Of a stretch of 63,041 bases of DNA, positions 55,139-63,041 are shown one piece after another. The stretch spans positions 1-63,041 of the forward strand of contig JAEZFJ010000097.1 in the NCBI GenBank assembly GCA_023437755.1. The letters run 5' to 3'. The notes beneath the pieces are model-generated. The model did not search any database and was not told the origin of the DNA. It saw only the letters and a program-made list of their open reading frames with translations. The translations under genes and the position numbers were made by a program. Within the stretch, counting starts at the first letter, position 1. Every line of letters starts with the position of its first letter. The DNA is from Pseudomonadota bacterium. GTDB taxonomy: Bacteria > Pseudomonadota > Alphaproteobacteria > Rhizobiales > Devosiaceae.

Positions 55139-55984
55139 GTGGCCAGCAACGCCTTCACGGTCGACGTCGAGGACTGGTTCCACATCTGCGGCGTCGACGA
55201 CCGGCTGCCACCTGCGGCATGGCCGAGCCTGCCGAGCCGCGTGGGTGACACCACCCGCTGGCTGCTCGACGATCTCGCACGTGCGGACGTGACGGCGACC
55301 TTCTTCGTCGTGGGGTGGGTGGCCGAGCGCTTTCCGACGCTCGTCGCAGACATCGCCTCCGCAGGTCATGAGATCGGGGCGCACAGCTACGGACACCAGC
55401 GCGCGTGGGAGCTTGGCCCTGACGCGTTCGCGGCGGACCTCACACGCAACCTCGCCGCGCTCGAGCGGGCGGGCGTCAGCGACGTCACGGCCTTTCGCGC
55501 CCCCGAGTGGTCTGCCAACGACCGCGTGCCGTGGGCGCCTGGCCTGCTGCGGCAGGCAGGGTTTGCGGTCGATGCCAGCCGGGCGCCGGTGCCTGTCGTG
55601 GGCTCTCGCCGCTATCCCCGACGCCCCTACCCGCTCGCCACACCAGAGGGCCCCATCCTCGAGGTGCCGCCGCTCGTCGTCGACCGCTGTGGCTGGCCGT
55701 ACCCGCTCGGCTGGGGATGGGCCCTGCGTCATGCCAGGCCGCACCTCGTGGCGCGGGCGATCGACGTCCTGAACCGCAGGGGCGACCCGGCGGTCGTCAC
55801 CGTGCACCCGTGGGAAATCGACCCGCACCCGCCGCGCGTGCGTCTGCCGCTGCCGCTGGCCTTTGCGCACTACCACCGCCTCGGCGGCTTCAGGAGCCGG
55901 CTGCGCGATTTGCTCGCCTCGGTGGATTTCGGACCGATGCGCGCCTTGCCCGACGTGCAACGCTGGAGGCAGCCGTGGGGGTGA
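55139..55984 (+). CDS. Polysaccharide deacetylase of the XrtA/DUF3473 type
   Basis: The 281-residue protein opens with AFTVDVEDWFHI, continues with TATFFVVGWVAERFP and GHEIGAHSYGHQ (the HxxxH metal-binding motif), and has FRAPEWSAND. These are hallmarks of the deacetylases associated with exosortase (XrtA/PEP-CTERM) loci that act on N-acetyl sugars of exopolysaccharides. Its start GTG directly follows the ACP stop and its own stop overlaps the next gene, so it is part of the plus-strand polyene operon. A glycan or glycolipid head group is a plausible substrate. Confidence 0.88.
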   Translation: MASNAFTVDVEDWFHICGVDDRLPPAAWPSLPSRVGDTTRWLLDDLARADVTATFFVVGWVAERFPTLVADIASAGHEIGAHSYGHQRAWELGPDAFAADLTRNLAALERAGVSDVTAFRAPEWSANDRVPWAPGLLRQAGFAVDASRAPVPVVGSRRYPRRPYPLATPEGPILEVPPLVVDRCGWPYPLGWGWALRHARPHLVARAIDVLNRRGDPAVVTVHPWEIDPHPPRVRLPLPLAFAHYHRLGGFRSRLRDLLASVDFGPMRALPDVQRWRQPWG

Positions 55985-58890
55985 CCTCGCACGCTTTCGT
56001 GCGTGCGTGGCGTCGGGTTGCGGCCCTGGTGACGGCAGCCGTCGTGATGGCGTCGGTTTCCGCCTACGCGCAGGAGCCCGTCGCGCTGCCTCCGGTGGTA
56101 CTCGAAGCCGATGCGCACGCCCCGCTGCCGGCCACGATTGACCTCACGACACTGCCGGTCGCGTGGCGCGTCCACGCGGATGGCGACGTCGCGGTCGCTA
56201 CCGTGGACGGTCTTGCGAGCCTGGTGGATCAGCAGGCGCCTCGCGGGGCCGTCTGGCTCACCATGCGGCCGTCCTCGCTCGACCCCGCAGACGTGCCGTC
56301 ACTCGTGCGCACCGTTCGCGAGCTCGTCGTCGCCCGTCCGGCCATCGTCGTCGTGGACCTCGACCTGCTGGCGCTCGAGAGCCGCGTGGCCGACTTCTTC
56401 ACGAGGCAACTGGCCGTGGAGGTGAAGGCGGCTCGTGGCGACGTCGCGCTTGCGCGCCACGGCCCTGCCGACCCCGCCGAGGTCGGTCGCCTCGTCGACA
56501 CCGGTGTCGCTCCACTCGTGGACGTGCTCGTGATCCCGACAGCGTCCGAGGTGGCCCCTGTCCGAGCGGAGGTCGCCGCGAGGGGTGCCGGCATACGTGT
56601 CGCCCAACTGAGGCGGCCGCTCGATGTCGAGCCCGCTGCCGCCCTGGCCCGCCACGAGACCGACCGGCCTGGCCGTGGACCGGATGTGCGCGGCTACGTC
56701 GTCGAGCACGCCGACGACCTCCCGTCAGTCCTGCGCACCCTCGGCGCGCTGCGGCGGCTGCTCGACGAGGACGTCACCGACGTGGCTGCCGAACTGTCCG
56801 TGCGAGTCGACGGTCGGGACGTCGCCGCTGACTGGACCGCGCGGGTGTTGTTCGGTGTGGAGTCGCTCGGCACCTTTGCGGTGCTCGACGTCCCGACGGA
56901 CGTGGTGGGCCGCGACGTGACCCTGCGGCTGGTCTCGCCGATGGCGGGTGAGGTGGTCCTCGTGGATCCGGTCCGCGGCGTCGAACGGGCCGTGCCGTCG
57001 CAACGCGACGAGGAGGCACAAGCGACGCGCGTGACGGTCGCGTTTCCTGCGGGCGGACGGTGGCTCATCGACTTCAACCGTGACGCCGATGCGTCGTTCG
57101 TCCAGCGGGAGGGCGTGACCGCGGCGCGTCAACTGACGCTCGAAGAGATTCTGGCCCGCCACCAGTTGCGGCAGGCGGCCGACCGCCTGGCCGTCCGGCA
57201 CTACGTCGCCGACGGGACGATGCAGCAGTACTTCAGGCCCACCGTCACGGACCCCGGCTTCGACGTCTTCACCGAGAACCGCTACTACGTGGACGCTGAC
57301 GGGCTCGAATGGGAGGAGCTGTCGTTTTCGGTCAACGGCGCACGCTGGGACCGGGATCGCCCGCCGTTTCCGCTGCTGCAGCCCGAGAAGGTGCTCGCCC
57401 CGCCTCTGGTCATCGAACTCGACGACCGCTACAGGTACCGGCTGGACGGCACCGACGAGCTGGACGGCATCGCGTGTTACGTCGTCCGCTTCGATCCCGT
57501 CGACGACGAGGCGAGTCTCTATCGGGGCGCCGTGTGGATTGCGCGTGACTCCTTCGCGCGCGTCCGCCAGCAGGTGGTGCAGACCAACCTGTCGGCGCCG
57601 GTCGTGTCGAACGACGAGACGCAGTGGTTTGCGCCGGTCGCGCTGCCTGGCGGACGCGAGGTCTTCCTGCCGTCCCGCATGTACAACCAGCAGCTCGTGT
57701 TGATTGCCGGGAGGAACCTGCTCGTCGAGCGGCGCATGACCTTCGGCAACCATGTCGTCAACGGCGCCGACTTCGCGGACCGGCGGACCGAGGCACGGCG
57801 CAGCGACCGGCTGATGTACCGCGATACCGACGCCGGCATCCGCGACTTCGTCAAGGAAGGCGACACCCGGGTCGTGAGCGACAGGCGGACGACAAGGGCG
57901 AAGGCGCAGGCCATCGGCGTCACGATCGATCCGAGCTACGACTTTCCGCTGCCGATCCTCGGCATCAACTACCTGAACTTCGAGTTCCTCGGCCGCAAGG
58001 ACACGCAACTGGCGCTGCTGTTTGGCGGCGTGCTCGCGGCCGGCAACCTGCAGCGCCCACAACTCATCGGACGACGTATCGACCTGAACGTCGATTTCTT
58101 CGCCATTGCGGCGCCGGGCTCGGACCGGCTGTACGTGCCCGAGGGCGAACGCGAGGGGGAGCGCCTGCTGACCTGGCCGATGTCGACCGGCGTGAACCTC
58201 GGGTTCCAGGCGACGAGTTACCAGAAGCTCACCGGTCAGTTCCACTTCCGTTTCGACGGGTTCGTGCGCGACCGGACGACCGATGCCGACTACGTCACGC
58301 CGAGCAGTACGGTGACCAACGGGCTGGGGCTGCTGTACGAGTATCGCCGCGGCGGCTACAACGTCACCGCGAGCGGTGTGTGGAGTCGTCGTGCCGCCTG
58401 GCGGCCCTGGGGCCAGGCCGATGCGCTGCAGGTGTCGTCGCCAGACTACGAGAAGTACGCCGTCAACGCCACCAAGACGTTCTACATGGGGCCGTTCCGC
58501 AAGGTCGTGGTGAACGGCGCGTGGTTCACGGGTCGCCGGCTCGACCGCTTCAGCCGCTACCAGTTCGGGCTGTTCGATGAAACCCGCCTGCGCGGCGTGC
58601 CGTCGTCTGGCGTCAGGTACGGCGAGCTGGCGATGGCGCGTGCGCAGTACTCGTTCAACGTGTTCGAGCAGTACCGCCTCGACCTCTTCCTGGACCGCGC
58701 CTGGGGACGCACGCGCGATCTCGGCGTCCCATGGGAAGGGATCACCGGCGTGGGTGCGGCCGTGAACGTGCGCATCCCGGGCCGAAATCTCATCCTTCGC
58801 GCCGACGTGGGGAAGAGCTTCCTGCCCGACCGCTACCGACGTCTCGGGTCGACGGTGGTGCAGGTGCTGTTTCTGCGGCCGTTGAAGTAG
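55981..58890 (+). CDS. Large outer membrane protein with LolA-like central domain and C-terminal barrel
   Basis: The 969-residue protein starts at GTG 55981, overlapping the deacetylase stop (GTGA). A signal peptide (about residues 1-31) is followed by a roughly 380-residue soluble region, then a LolA/outer-membrane-lipoprotein-sorting-like domain (about 385-600). The last 300 or so residues (from about 650) are rich in alternating polar/aromatic strands and end in VLFLRPLK, as in beta-barrel proteins. No family was recognised for the whole. Placed between deacetylase and ketosynthase it probably receives or exports the polyene product in the outer membrane. Confidence 0.65.
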   Translation: MTSHAFVRAWRRVAALVTAAVVMASVSAYAQEPVALPPVVLEADAHAPLPATIDLTTLPVAWRVHADGDVAVATVDGLASLVDQQAPRGAVWLTMRPSSLDPADVPSLVRTVRELVVARPAIVVVDLDLLALESRVADFFTRQLAVEVKAARGDVALARHGPADPAEVGRLVDTGVAPLVDVLVIPTASEVAPVRAEVAARGAGIRVAQLRRPLDVEPAAALARHETDRPGRGPDVRGYVVEHADDLPSVLRTLGALRRLLDEDVTDVAAELSVRVDGRDVAADWTARVLFGVESLGTFAVLDVPTDVVGRDVTLRLVSPMAGEVVLVDPVRGVERAVPSQRDEEAQATRVTVAFPAGGRWLIDFNRDADASFVQREGVTAARQLTLEEILARHQLRQAADRLAVRHYVADGTMQQYFRPTVTDPGFDVFTENRYYVDADGLEWEELSFSVNGARWDRDRPPFPLLQPEKVLAPPLVIELDDRYRYRLDGTDELDGIACYVVRFDPVDDEASLYRGAVWIARDSFARVRQQVVQTNLSAPVVSNDETQWFAPVALPGGREVFLPSRMYNQQLVLIAGRNLLVERRMTFGNHVVNGADFADRRTEARRSDRLMYRDTDAGIRDFVKEGDTRVVSDRRTTRAKAQAIGVTIDPSYDFPLPILGINYLNFEFLGRKDTQLALLFGGVLAAGNLQRPQLIGRRIDLNVDFFAIAAPGSDRLYVPEGEREGERLLTWPMSTGVNLGFQATSYQKLTGQFHFRFDGFVRDRTTDADYVTPSSTVTNGLGLLYEYRRGGYNVTASGVWSRRAAWRPWGQADALQVSSPDYEKYAVNATKTFYMGPFRKVVVNGAWFTGRRLDRFSRYQFGLFDETRLRGVPSSGVRYGELAMARAQYSFNVFEQYRLDLFLDRAWGRTRDLGVPWEGITGVGAAVNVRIPGRNLILRADVGKSFLPDRYRRLGSTVVQVLFLRPLK

Positions 58891-58903
58891 GCTGGAACCG
58901 TCA

Positions 58904-58981
58904 CGATCCCCGATCCGCGATCCGCGGTCCGCGATCCCCGATCCGCGATCCCCGATCCGCGATCCCCGATTCCCCGATCCC
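58904..58981. repeat. Eleven-unit heptamer array (CGATCCS)
   Basis: Units of the form CGATCCC/CGATCCG with one CGGTCCG and one CGATTCC run to one base before the ketosynthase start. One single-base slip occurs near the end (58974). There is no room for a ribosome binding site between array and ATG 58983. Confidence 0.85.
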
Positions 58982-58982
58982 C

Positions 58983-60200
58983 ATGGCCCACCCCCGCATC
59001 GCGATTACCGGCATCGGCATCATCTGTGCCTTGGGCGCCACGCGCGAGGCCGTCTGGCGACACATGCTGGAGGGGATGTGCGGCATCGGCCCGGTGTCGC
59101 AGTTCGACACGGAGGGGTATCGCAGCCGAATCGCGGCCGAGGTAGACCTGACGGCCGCGCAGGCGGCCTGCACCCCTTATCAACGTCGCAGGTGGTCACG
59201 CAGCGACCTCATGGCCGTCGTGGCCGCCACCGAAGCCCTGGACGATGCGGGACTGGCAGGCGCGGGGATGGACACGCGCCGGGTGGGGGTGCTGCTTGGC
59301 GCGGGCACGGGCGACCTGCTGCGCAATGAAGAGTATTACTTCACGATGCGCCGCGCGGGCATCGATCGTGCCAGGCCCTCGTGGATCCACAACCACTTCT
59401 CGAGCACGCCGGTGGATGTCGTGGCCAGCCACTTCGGCCTGCAGGGCCTGCGCAACTGCCTGATGGCGGCGTGTTCCTCGAGCACGATTGCGATCGGGCA
59501 GGCCGTGGATGCCATCCGCAGTGGGCGTCTCGACGCTGCGCTGGCCGGCGGCACCGACGCGCTCTCGCGCCTGACCTTTGCGGGCTTCAACGCCCTGCGG
59601 CTGATGGACCCGGAGCCCTGCCGCCCCTTCGACGCCTCGCGGAACGGCATGAACATCGGGGAAGGCGCGGCCATTCTCGTGCTCGAGGACATGGACCGCG
59701 CTAGGGCACGAGGGGCGCACGTGTACGCGGAACTGGCTGGTTACGGGTTGAGTTGTGAGGCGCACCATCCGACCGCGCCCGAGCCTGAGGGTGTGGCCAT
59801 CGGCACGACGCTGCGGACGGCCCTCGAGGATGCGGGCGTGCATCCCGACGAGGTGGACCACGTCAACGCACACGGCACGGCGACGCCCCAGAACGACCGC
59901 GCGGAGGCGCGCGGCCTCGAGGTGGCCTTCGGCGCGCGTGGACGACGGCTGCCGGTCACGTCGGTGAAGGGCATGATTGGTCACTGCCTCGGCGCTGCAG
60001 GGGCTCTCGAGGCGGCCGCGCTCGCGCTCACGCTCGAACGTGGCGTGATACCTCCCACGATCCACCACGGCACCACCGATCCCGAGTGCCGAGTCGACGT
60101 CGTCGCCAACACGCCGCGCGAGGTGGGCGTCTCGTGTGCCGTGTCGCTGTCGCTCGCCTTCGGCGGCAACGACTCGGCGCTGGTGATGCGGCGGGTCTGA
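58983..60200 (+). CDS. Active beta-ketoacyl synthase (FabF-like)
   Basis: The 405-residue enzyme has an intact Cys-His-His triad: Cys164 in AACSSST, His297 in VNAHGTATPQND and His334 in VKGMIGHCLGAAG, with Lys329. It performs decarboxylative condensation of malonyl-ACP with the growing acyl chain. Paired with the degenerate ketosynthase at 52679 it would form a KS/CLF heterodimer. It starts directly after a heptamer array and lacks an SD. Confidence 0.93.
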   Translation: MAHPRIAITGIGIICALGATREAVWRHMLEGMCGIGPVSQFDTEGYRSRIAAEVDLTAAQAACTPYQRRRWSRSDLMAVVAATEALDDAGLAGAGMDTRRVGVLLGAGTGDLLRNEEYYFTMRRAGIDRARPSWIHNHFSSTPVDVVASHFGLQGLRNCLMAACSSSTIAIGQAVDAIRSGRLDAALAGGTDALSRLTFAGFNALRLMDPEPCRPFDASRNGMNIGEGAAILVLEDMDRARARGAHVYAELAGYGLSCEAHHPTAPEPEGVAIGTTLRTALEDAGVHPDEVDHVNAHGTATPQNDRAEARGLEVAFGARGRRLPVTSVKGMIGHCLGAAGALEAAALALTLERGVIPPTIHHGTTDPECRVDVVANTPREVGVSCAVSLSLAFGGNDSALVMRRV

Positions 60201-60204
60201 GGCG

Positions 60205-60265
60205 TACGCCTCACGCCTCACGCCTTACGCCTTACGCCTCACGCCTTACGCCGCGCCTCACGCCT
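60205..60265. repeat. Heptamer array (YACGCCT)
   Basis: Units TACGCCT/CACGCCT repeat seven times in register (60205-60253), followed by a slipped copy to about 60265. It starts five bases after the ketosynthase stop. Confidence 0.75.
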
Positions 60266-60307
60266 GACCCGCGCGGGCGCTGACCGTCCGGGCGTATACT
60301 CCGCGCC

Positions 60308-61549
60308 ATGCGATCGGTGGCTGCCGTATCCCGGCGAGCGTTCGTCACACGCGCGGCCGGTCTGGCCCTCGCCGTTCCCGCGGCGGGCAGGGTGCTCAGG
60401 GCCCAGTCGTCCGCCTCGACGGGGCGGCTGCTGATGTTCGTGGGCACGTACAGTTCGCCTGCCGCGGACCTCGTGCCTGGCCGCCACGGTCGTGGCCTCC
60501 ACATCTTCGAGGTCGACCGCACGAGCGGCGCGCTGACGCCCGTGGGCATCCACGAGCACGCGACGAGTCCGAGCGCGCTCGCCTTCGACGCAGCCGGCAC
60601 ACACCTGTACACGACCAACGCCTCCGACGTGGTCGACAACGGCACGGCCGGAACGATCAGTGCGTTTGCGGTGGACCGGGCGTCGGGACGGCTCTCGCTG
60701 CTGAACACGGTCAGTTCGGGCGGTCTGGGGCCGACCGACGTGCACCTGCACCCTTCAGGCCGGCACGTGCTGGTGGCCAACTACGGCGGCGGCTCCGTCG
60801 CCGTGCTGCCGGTGCTGGGCGACGGACGACTCGGCACGGCCACCGACGTGCAACAGACCGTGGGCGCCCTCGGGTCCACGCGTGCCAGCAGTGCGCCCCC
60901 GGGAAGTTTTGCCATCAGCGGGCACGACGCGCCCCACCCGCACATGATTCAGGCCGATGCGGCCGGCAGGTTCGTGCTTGCGCCCGATCTTGGTCTCGAC
61001 CGCATCTTCATCTGGCGGTTCGATGATGGCACCGGCACGCTCGTCCCGAACGACCCCGCTTCGGTCGCGCTGCCCCCTGGCGACGGCCCACGGCACTTCG
61101 CGTTCCATCCCAACCAGCGCTGGTTGTATTCGCTGCAGGAGGAAGGGTCGACGCTGGTGCTGTTCGACTACGACGCGACCCGTGGCCGGTTGACGTCGCG
61201 GCAGACGCTGTCGTCCCTGCCGCCGGGGTACGCCGGCAGCAACTTCACGTCGGGCATTCACGTGTCGTCGGACGGGCGCTTCGTCTACGCGGCCAACCGG
61301 CTGCACGAATCGATCGCGTGGTTTGCGGTGGGTGACGACGGCGCGCTGACGTTCGTCGACGAGGAGTGGACGCGCGGCAGCTACCCTCGGAGTTTCGCGT
61401 TCGACCCCTCGGGCGAGCTGCTCTACGTGTGCAACCAGCGCGCCGACCATCTCACGACCTTCCTTGTGGACCGTGCGACGGGCCGGCCGACGTTCACGGG
61501 CCAGTACACGGCCGTCGGCAGCCCGTCGGCCATCGCCTTCCTCGAGTGA
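60308..61549 (+). CDS. Exported beta-propeller lactonase
   Basis: The 413-residue protein has a twin-arginine-like signal (SRRAFVTRAAGLALAVPAAG). The mature part contains propeller repeats MFVGTYSSP, ANYGGGSVAVLPV, DGPRHFAFHPNQRWLYSL and GSYPRSFAFDPSGELLYVCN, as in 6-phosphogluconolactonase-like lactonases. Folding before export through Tat would fit a periplasmic enzyme. It stands alone between the polyene locus and the convergent amidohydrolase. Confidence 0.87.
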   Translation: MRSVAAVSRRAFVTRAAGLALAVPAAGRVLRAQSSASTGRLLMFVGTYSSPAADLVPGRHGRGLHIFEVDRTSGALTPVGIHEHATSPSALAFDAAGTHLYTTNASDVVDNGTAGTISAFAVDRASGRLSLLNTVSSGGLGPTDVHLHPSGRHVLVANYGGGSVAVLPVLGDGRLGTATDVQQTVGALGSTRASSAPPGSFAISGHDAPHPHMIQADAAGRFVLAPDLGLDRIFIWRFDDGTGTLVPNDPASVALPPGDGPRHFAFHPNQRWLYSLQEEGSTLVLFDYDATRGRLTSRQTLSSLPPGYAGSNFTSGIHVSSDGRFVYAANRLHESIAWFAVGDDGALTFVDEEWTRGSYPRSFAFDPSGELLYVCNQRADHLTTFLVDRATGRPTFTGQYTAVGSPSAIAFLE

Positions 61550-61581
61550 GGTAGGGCCGCCTCGCCGAGGCGCTCGCTTGC

Positions 61582-62670
61582 CTACGGCTGCCGCGCCAGG
61601 ATCTTCAGCGCGTTCTCTCGGTACACCTTGCGGAGGATCTCGTCGGGCAGTCCGAACCCGTGGTACGGCCAGTGATACAGCCGCAGGGTCTCGAGATAGA
61701 AGTGCTCGTCGGTCGACTCGAGGATGCGGAAGGTCGAGCGGTACATGTCGGGGCTCGTGCCCATGTCGGTGCCGTACAGCAGCCGGTCCTGGTACTTCGC
61801 GTAGAAGGCCTGCATGTAGCGGGGAATGGGCGCCGTCTCGCCGAACCGCGCGGCGATGTCGGCATAGAGGTTCGGGTACGCGTCGAACATCCGCGCGAGC
61901 ATCGACAGGTCGAACGTCGTGTTCGCGAAGTGGCAGGCGATGAAGGTCGTGCGCGGGTGCTTCTTCACCGCCCGCTCGAGCGTGGCAATGACCTCTTCGT
62001 GCCCGAGCACGGTGGGGCCCGGTGTCACGCGCCACTTGGACGCGTTCATCAGCCCGTCGTTGGTGCCGTCCATCGGCTCGTACATCCAGCGGTCCTCCGC
62101 CACGTGGATGTTCACGGGGATGCCGAGGTCGGCCATCTTCTCGAACAGCGGGTCCATCCGCGCGTCGTCGACGTGCATGCCGCCGGAGCCGCGCAACCCG
62201 CCGCCCTTGTCGCTCAGTTCGCCGACGCCGCGCGCGCCGGCCCGCACCGCGCGCTCGAGCTCCGCGACCGCACGGGCCGGGAAGTCGGGCTGGTCGGCGC
62301 CCGAGAGGTCGAGCCCGGTCCACACCTCGAAGCGCTCTGGATGTTTCCCGAACAGCGCCATGGCGGTGTGGAACCGCGCGCCAGCGCCGCTGGCCATCAC
62401 GATCGTCTTGTCGATGCCGACGTCGTCTTTGGTGCGCAGCCAGGCCTCGACGCCGGCCGCGTCCTTCACATAGACGTGTGAGTGGACGTCGATCACCGGG
62501 AACTTCGCCTTCCGGACGTCGGTCTGCGGGATGCGGTAGATCGACTGCGGGCGGTAGTCCTTCAGCAGCAGCTGGTCGGGCGGAGTGTCGGTGGCGGGCT
62601 GCTGGGCGGCGACCGCGATGGCGCCGGTCAGCAGCGCCACCGCAGTCATCTTCAGGTCGAGTCGCGTCAT
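61582..62670 (-). CDS. Exported amidohydrolase-superfamily protein
   Basis: The 362-residue protein has a signal peptide (about 1-22) followed by a TIM-barrel hydrolase: VIDVHSHVYV (metal-binding HxH), IPVNIHVAE, FIACHFANT and YGTDMG place the usual metal ligands. Substrate unknown; similar decarboxylase/amidohydrolase proteins are frequent in Acidobacteriota. The start overlaps the stop of the upstream peroxiredoxin gene (ATGA), so the two are coupled. Confidence 0.85.
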   Translation of the reverse strand: MTRLDLKMTAVALLTGAIAVAAQQPATDTPPDQLLLKDYRPQSIYRIPQTDVRKAKFPVIDVHSHVYVKDAAGVEAWLRTKDDVGIDKTIVMASGAGARFHTAMALFGKHPERFEVWTGLDLSGADQPDFPARAVAELERAVRAGARGVGELSDKGGGLRGSGGMHVDDARMDPLFEKMADLGIPVNIHVAEDRWMYEPMDGTNDGLMNASKWRVTPGPTVLGHEEVIATLERAVKKHPRTTFIACHFANTTFDLSMLARMFDAYPNLYADIAARFGETAPIPRYMQAFYAKYQDRLLYGTDMGTSPDMYRSTFRILESTDEHFYLETLRLYHWPYHGFGLPDEILRKVYRENALKILARQP

Positions 62671-63041
62671 CGCGCGCGCTTCTTCACGCCGAGCTCGTCG
62701 AGTGTCTTCACCATCACCGCCCCTGCGGTGTTGGTCGTGGGTGACTTGTCGATCTTCGCGATGCGCCCATCAGGTCCGACGTAGAAGGTCCAGCGAGCCG
62801 CCATCTGCTGCTCCGGGGGGCGGTCGGTGCGGATCACGCCGTAGGCCTTTGCAACGTCCTTGCCCGGGTCGGACAGGATCGGATAGTCGGCGCCCTGTTC
62901 CTTCGCGAAGCGGGCATTGGTCGGGGCGTCATCCACGCTCGCCATGAAATACGCCACGTCGTAGGTTCTGAGAATGGCGCTGCTCTCCGCGATCGACTTG
63001 CATTCGGCCGTGCACCCTCCGGTGAAGGCCTTGGGGAACCA
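62667..63041 (-). CDS. Peroxiredoxin (AhpC/TSA family), 5' end outside the window
   Basis: The 124 C-terminal residues of a peroxiredoxin are present; the gene enters from the right edge in frame. The visible part opens with WFPKAFTGGCTAECKS, where two cysteines lie close together, and continues with YPILSDPGKDVAKAYGV and a closing DKSPTTNTAGAV. Such enzymes reduce hydroperoxides. It is upstream of the amidohydrolase with a 4-nt overlap. Confidence 0.85.
   Translation of the reverse strand, partial: WFPKAFTGGCTAECKSIAESSAILRTYDVAYFMASVDDAPTNARFAKEQGADYPILSDPGKDVAKAYGVIRTDRPPEQQMAARWTFYVGPDGRIAKIDKSPTTNTAGAVMVKTLDELGVKKRAR

Noticed and set aside
55507..55980. Upstream extension of the large outer membrane protein
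   Set aside because: It overlaps the deacetylase in another frame; a signal peptide begins at GTG 55981 with a GTGA overlap.

Overview
The window appears to join two different bacterial genomes. Positions 1 to about 42,866 carry moderately GC-rich DNA with a gammaproteobacterial gene set of Steroidobacter/Xanthomonadales type. It contains a nitric oxide reductase operon, a TonB-dependent receptor, an Mrp antiporter, a NodT/RND efflux system, a GlyGly-CTERM protein and GTAG-type REP elements. Positions from about 42,930 to 63,041 are clearly more GC-rich and have a gene set resembling Acidobacteriota (Vicinamibacteria-like): a lactonase, a secreted amidohydrolase, a peroxiredoxin and an aryl-polyene-like pathway. 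Both taxonomic guesses are inferences from gene content. The change falls on a nine-unit heptamer array (42867-42929) between two genes, so a misassembly or deliberate join is the simplest reading; a horizontally acquired island is the alternative.

Left part. 430-5709 is a denitrification unit: a 41-residue membrane peptide, a NorC with an extra fused cytochrome c domain, NorB, and the NorQ and NorD maturation factors. 5.9-12 kb is mostly housekeeping: an ABM-fold protein, a lytic transglycosylase-like protein, an RsuA-family pseudouridine synthase translationally coupled to a lactonase, a YdcF-like protein and a DinB-like protein. 12.2-18.5 kb holds an NfeD/stomatin pair, a BON protein, a multidomain GGDEF-EAL protein and a pseudopilin. 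18.8-21.7 kb is a TonB receptor. 22.5-28.6 kb is an Mrp operon (A/B fused, C, D, E, F, G) in which every junction is a 1-4 nt overlap. 28.6-31.7 kb has DUF3667, VOC, NnrU and an unknown secreted protein; NnrU links back to nitrogen-oxide metabolism. 31.9-38 kb is a tripartite efflux system whose outer membrane and adaptor genes have matching promoter/operator sequences. 38-42.5 kb has small membrane proteins, an MFS symporter and a GlyGly-CTERM surface protein.

Right part. 42.9-60.2 kb reads as a chorismate-derived aryl polyene (xanthomonadin-type) biosynthesis and export locus. It contains a FabZ-like dehydratase, a chorismatase of the XanB2/Hyg5 type, a DUF2062-methyltransferase fusion, two membrane proteins, an LpxL-like acyltransferase, GT2, MMPL exporter and LolA-like carrier (all on the minus strand), and then a degenerate ketosynthase (chain-length-factor-like), ketoreductase, ACP, polysaccharide deacetylase, a 969-residue outer-membrane protein and an intact ketosynthase (all on the plus strand). 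The deacetylase and the outer-membrane protein are not part of the classical pathway and suggest a complete route from the inner membrane to the outer membrane. The enzyme expected to load an aryl acid onto the ACP is not in the window. After the locus come a lactonase, an amidohydrolase and a peroxiredoxin cut by the window end.

Both parts carry many intergenic arrays of degenerate 7-nt units, three of which end within about 5 nt of a start codon. The left part also has several long inverted repeats and REP palindromes. No tRNA, rRNA, CRISPR array, transposase or integrase was recognised.
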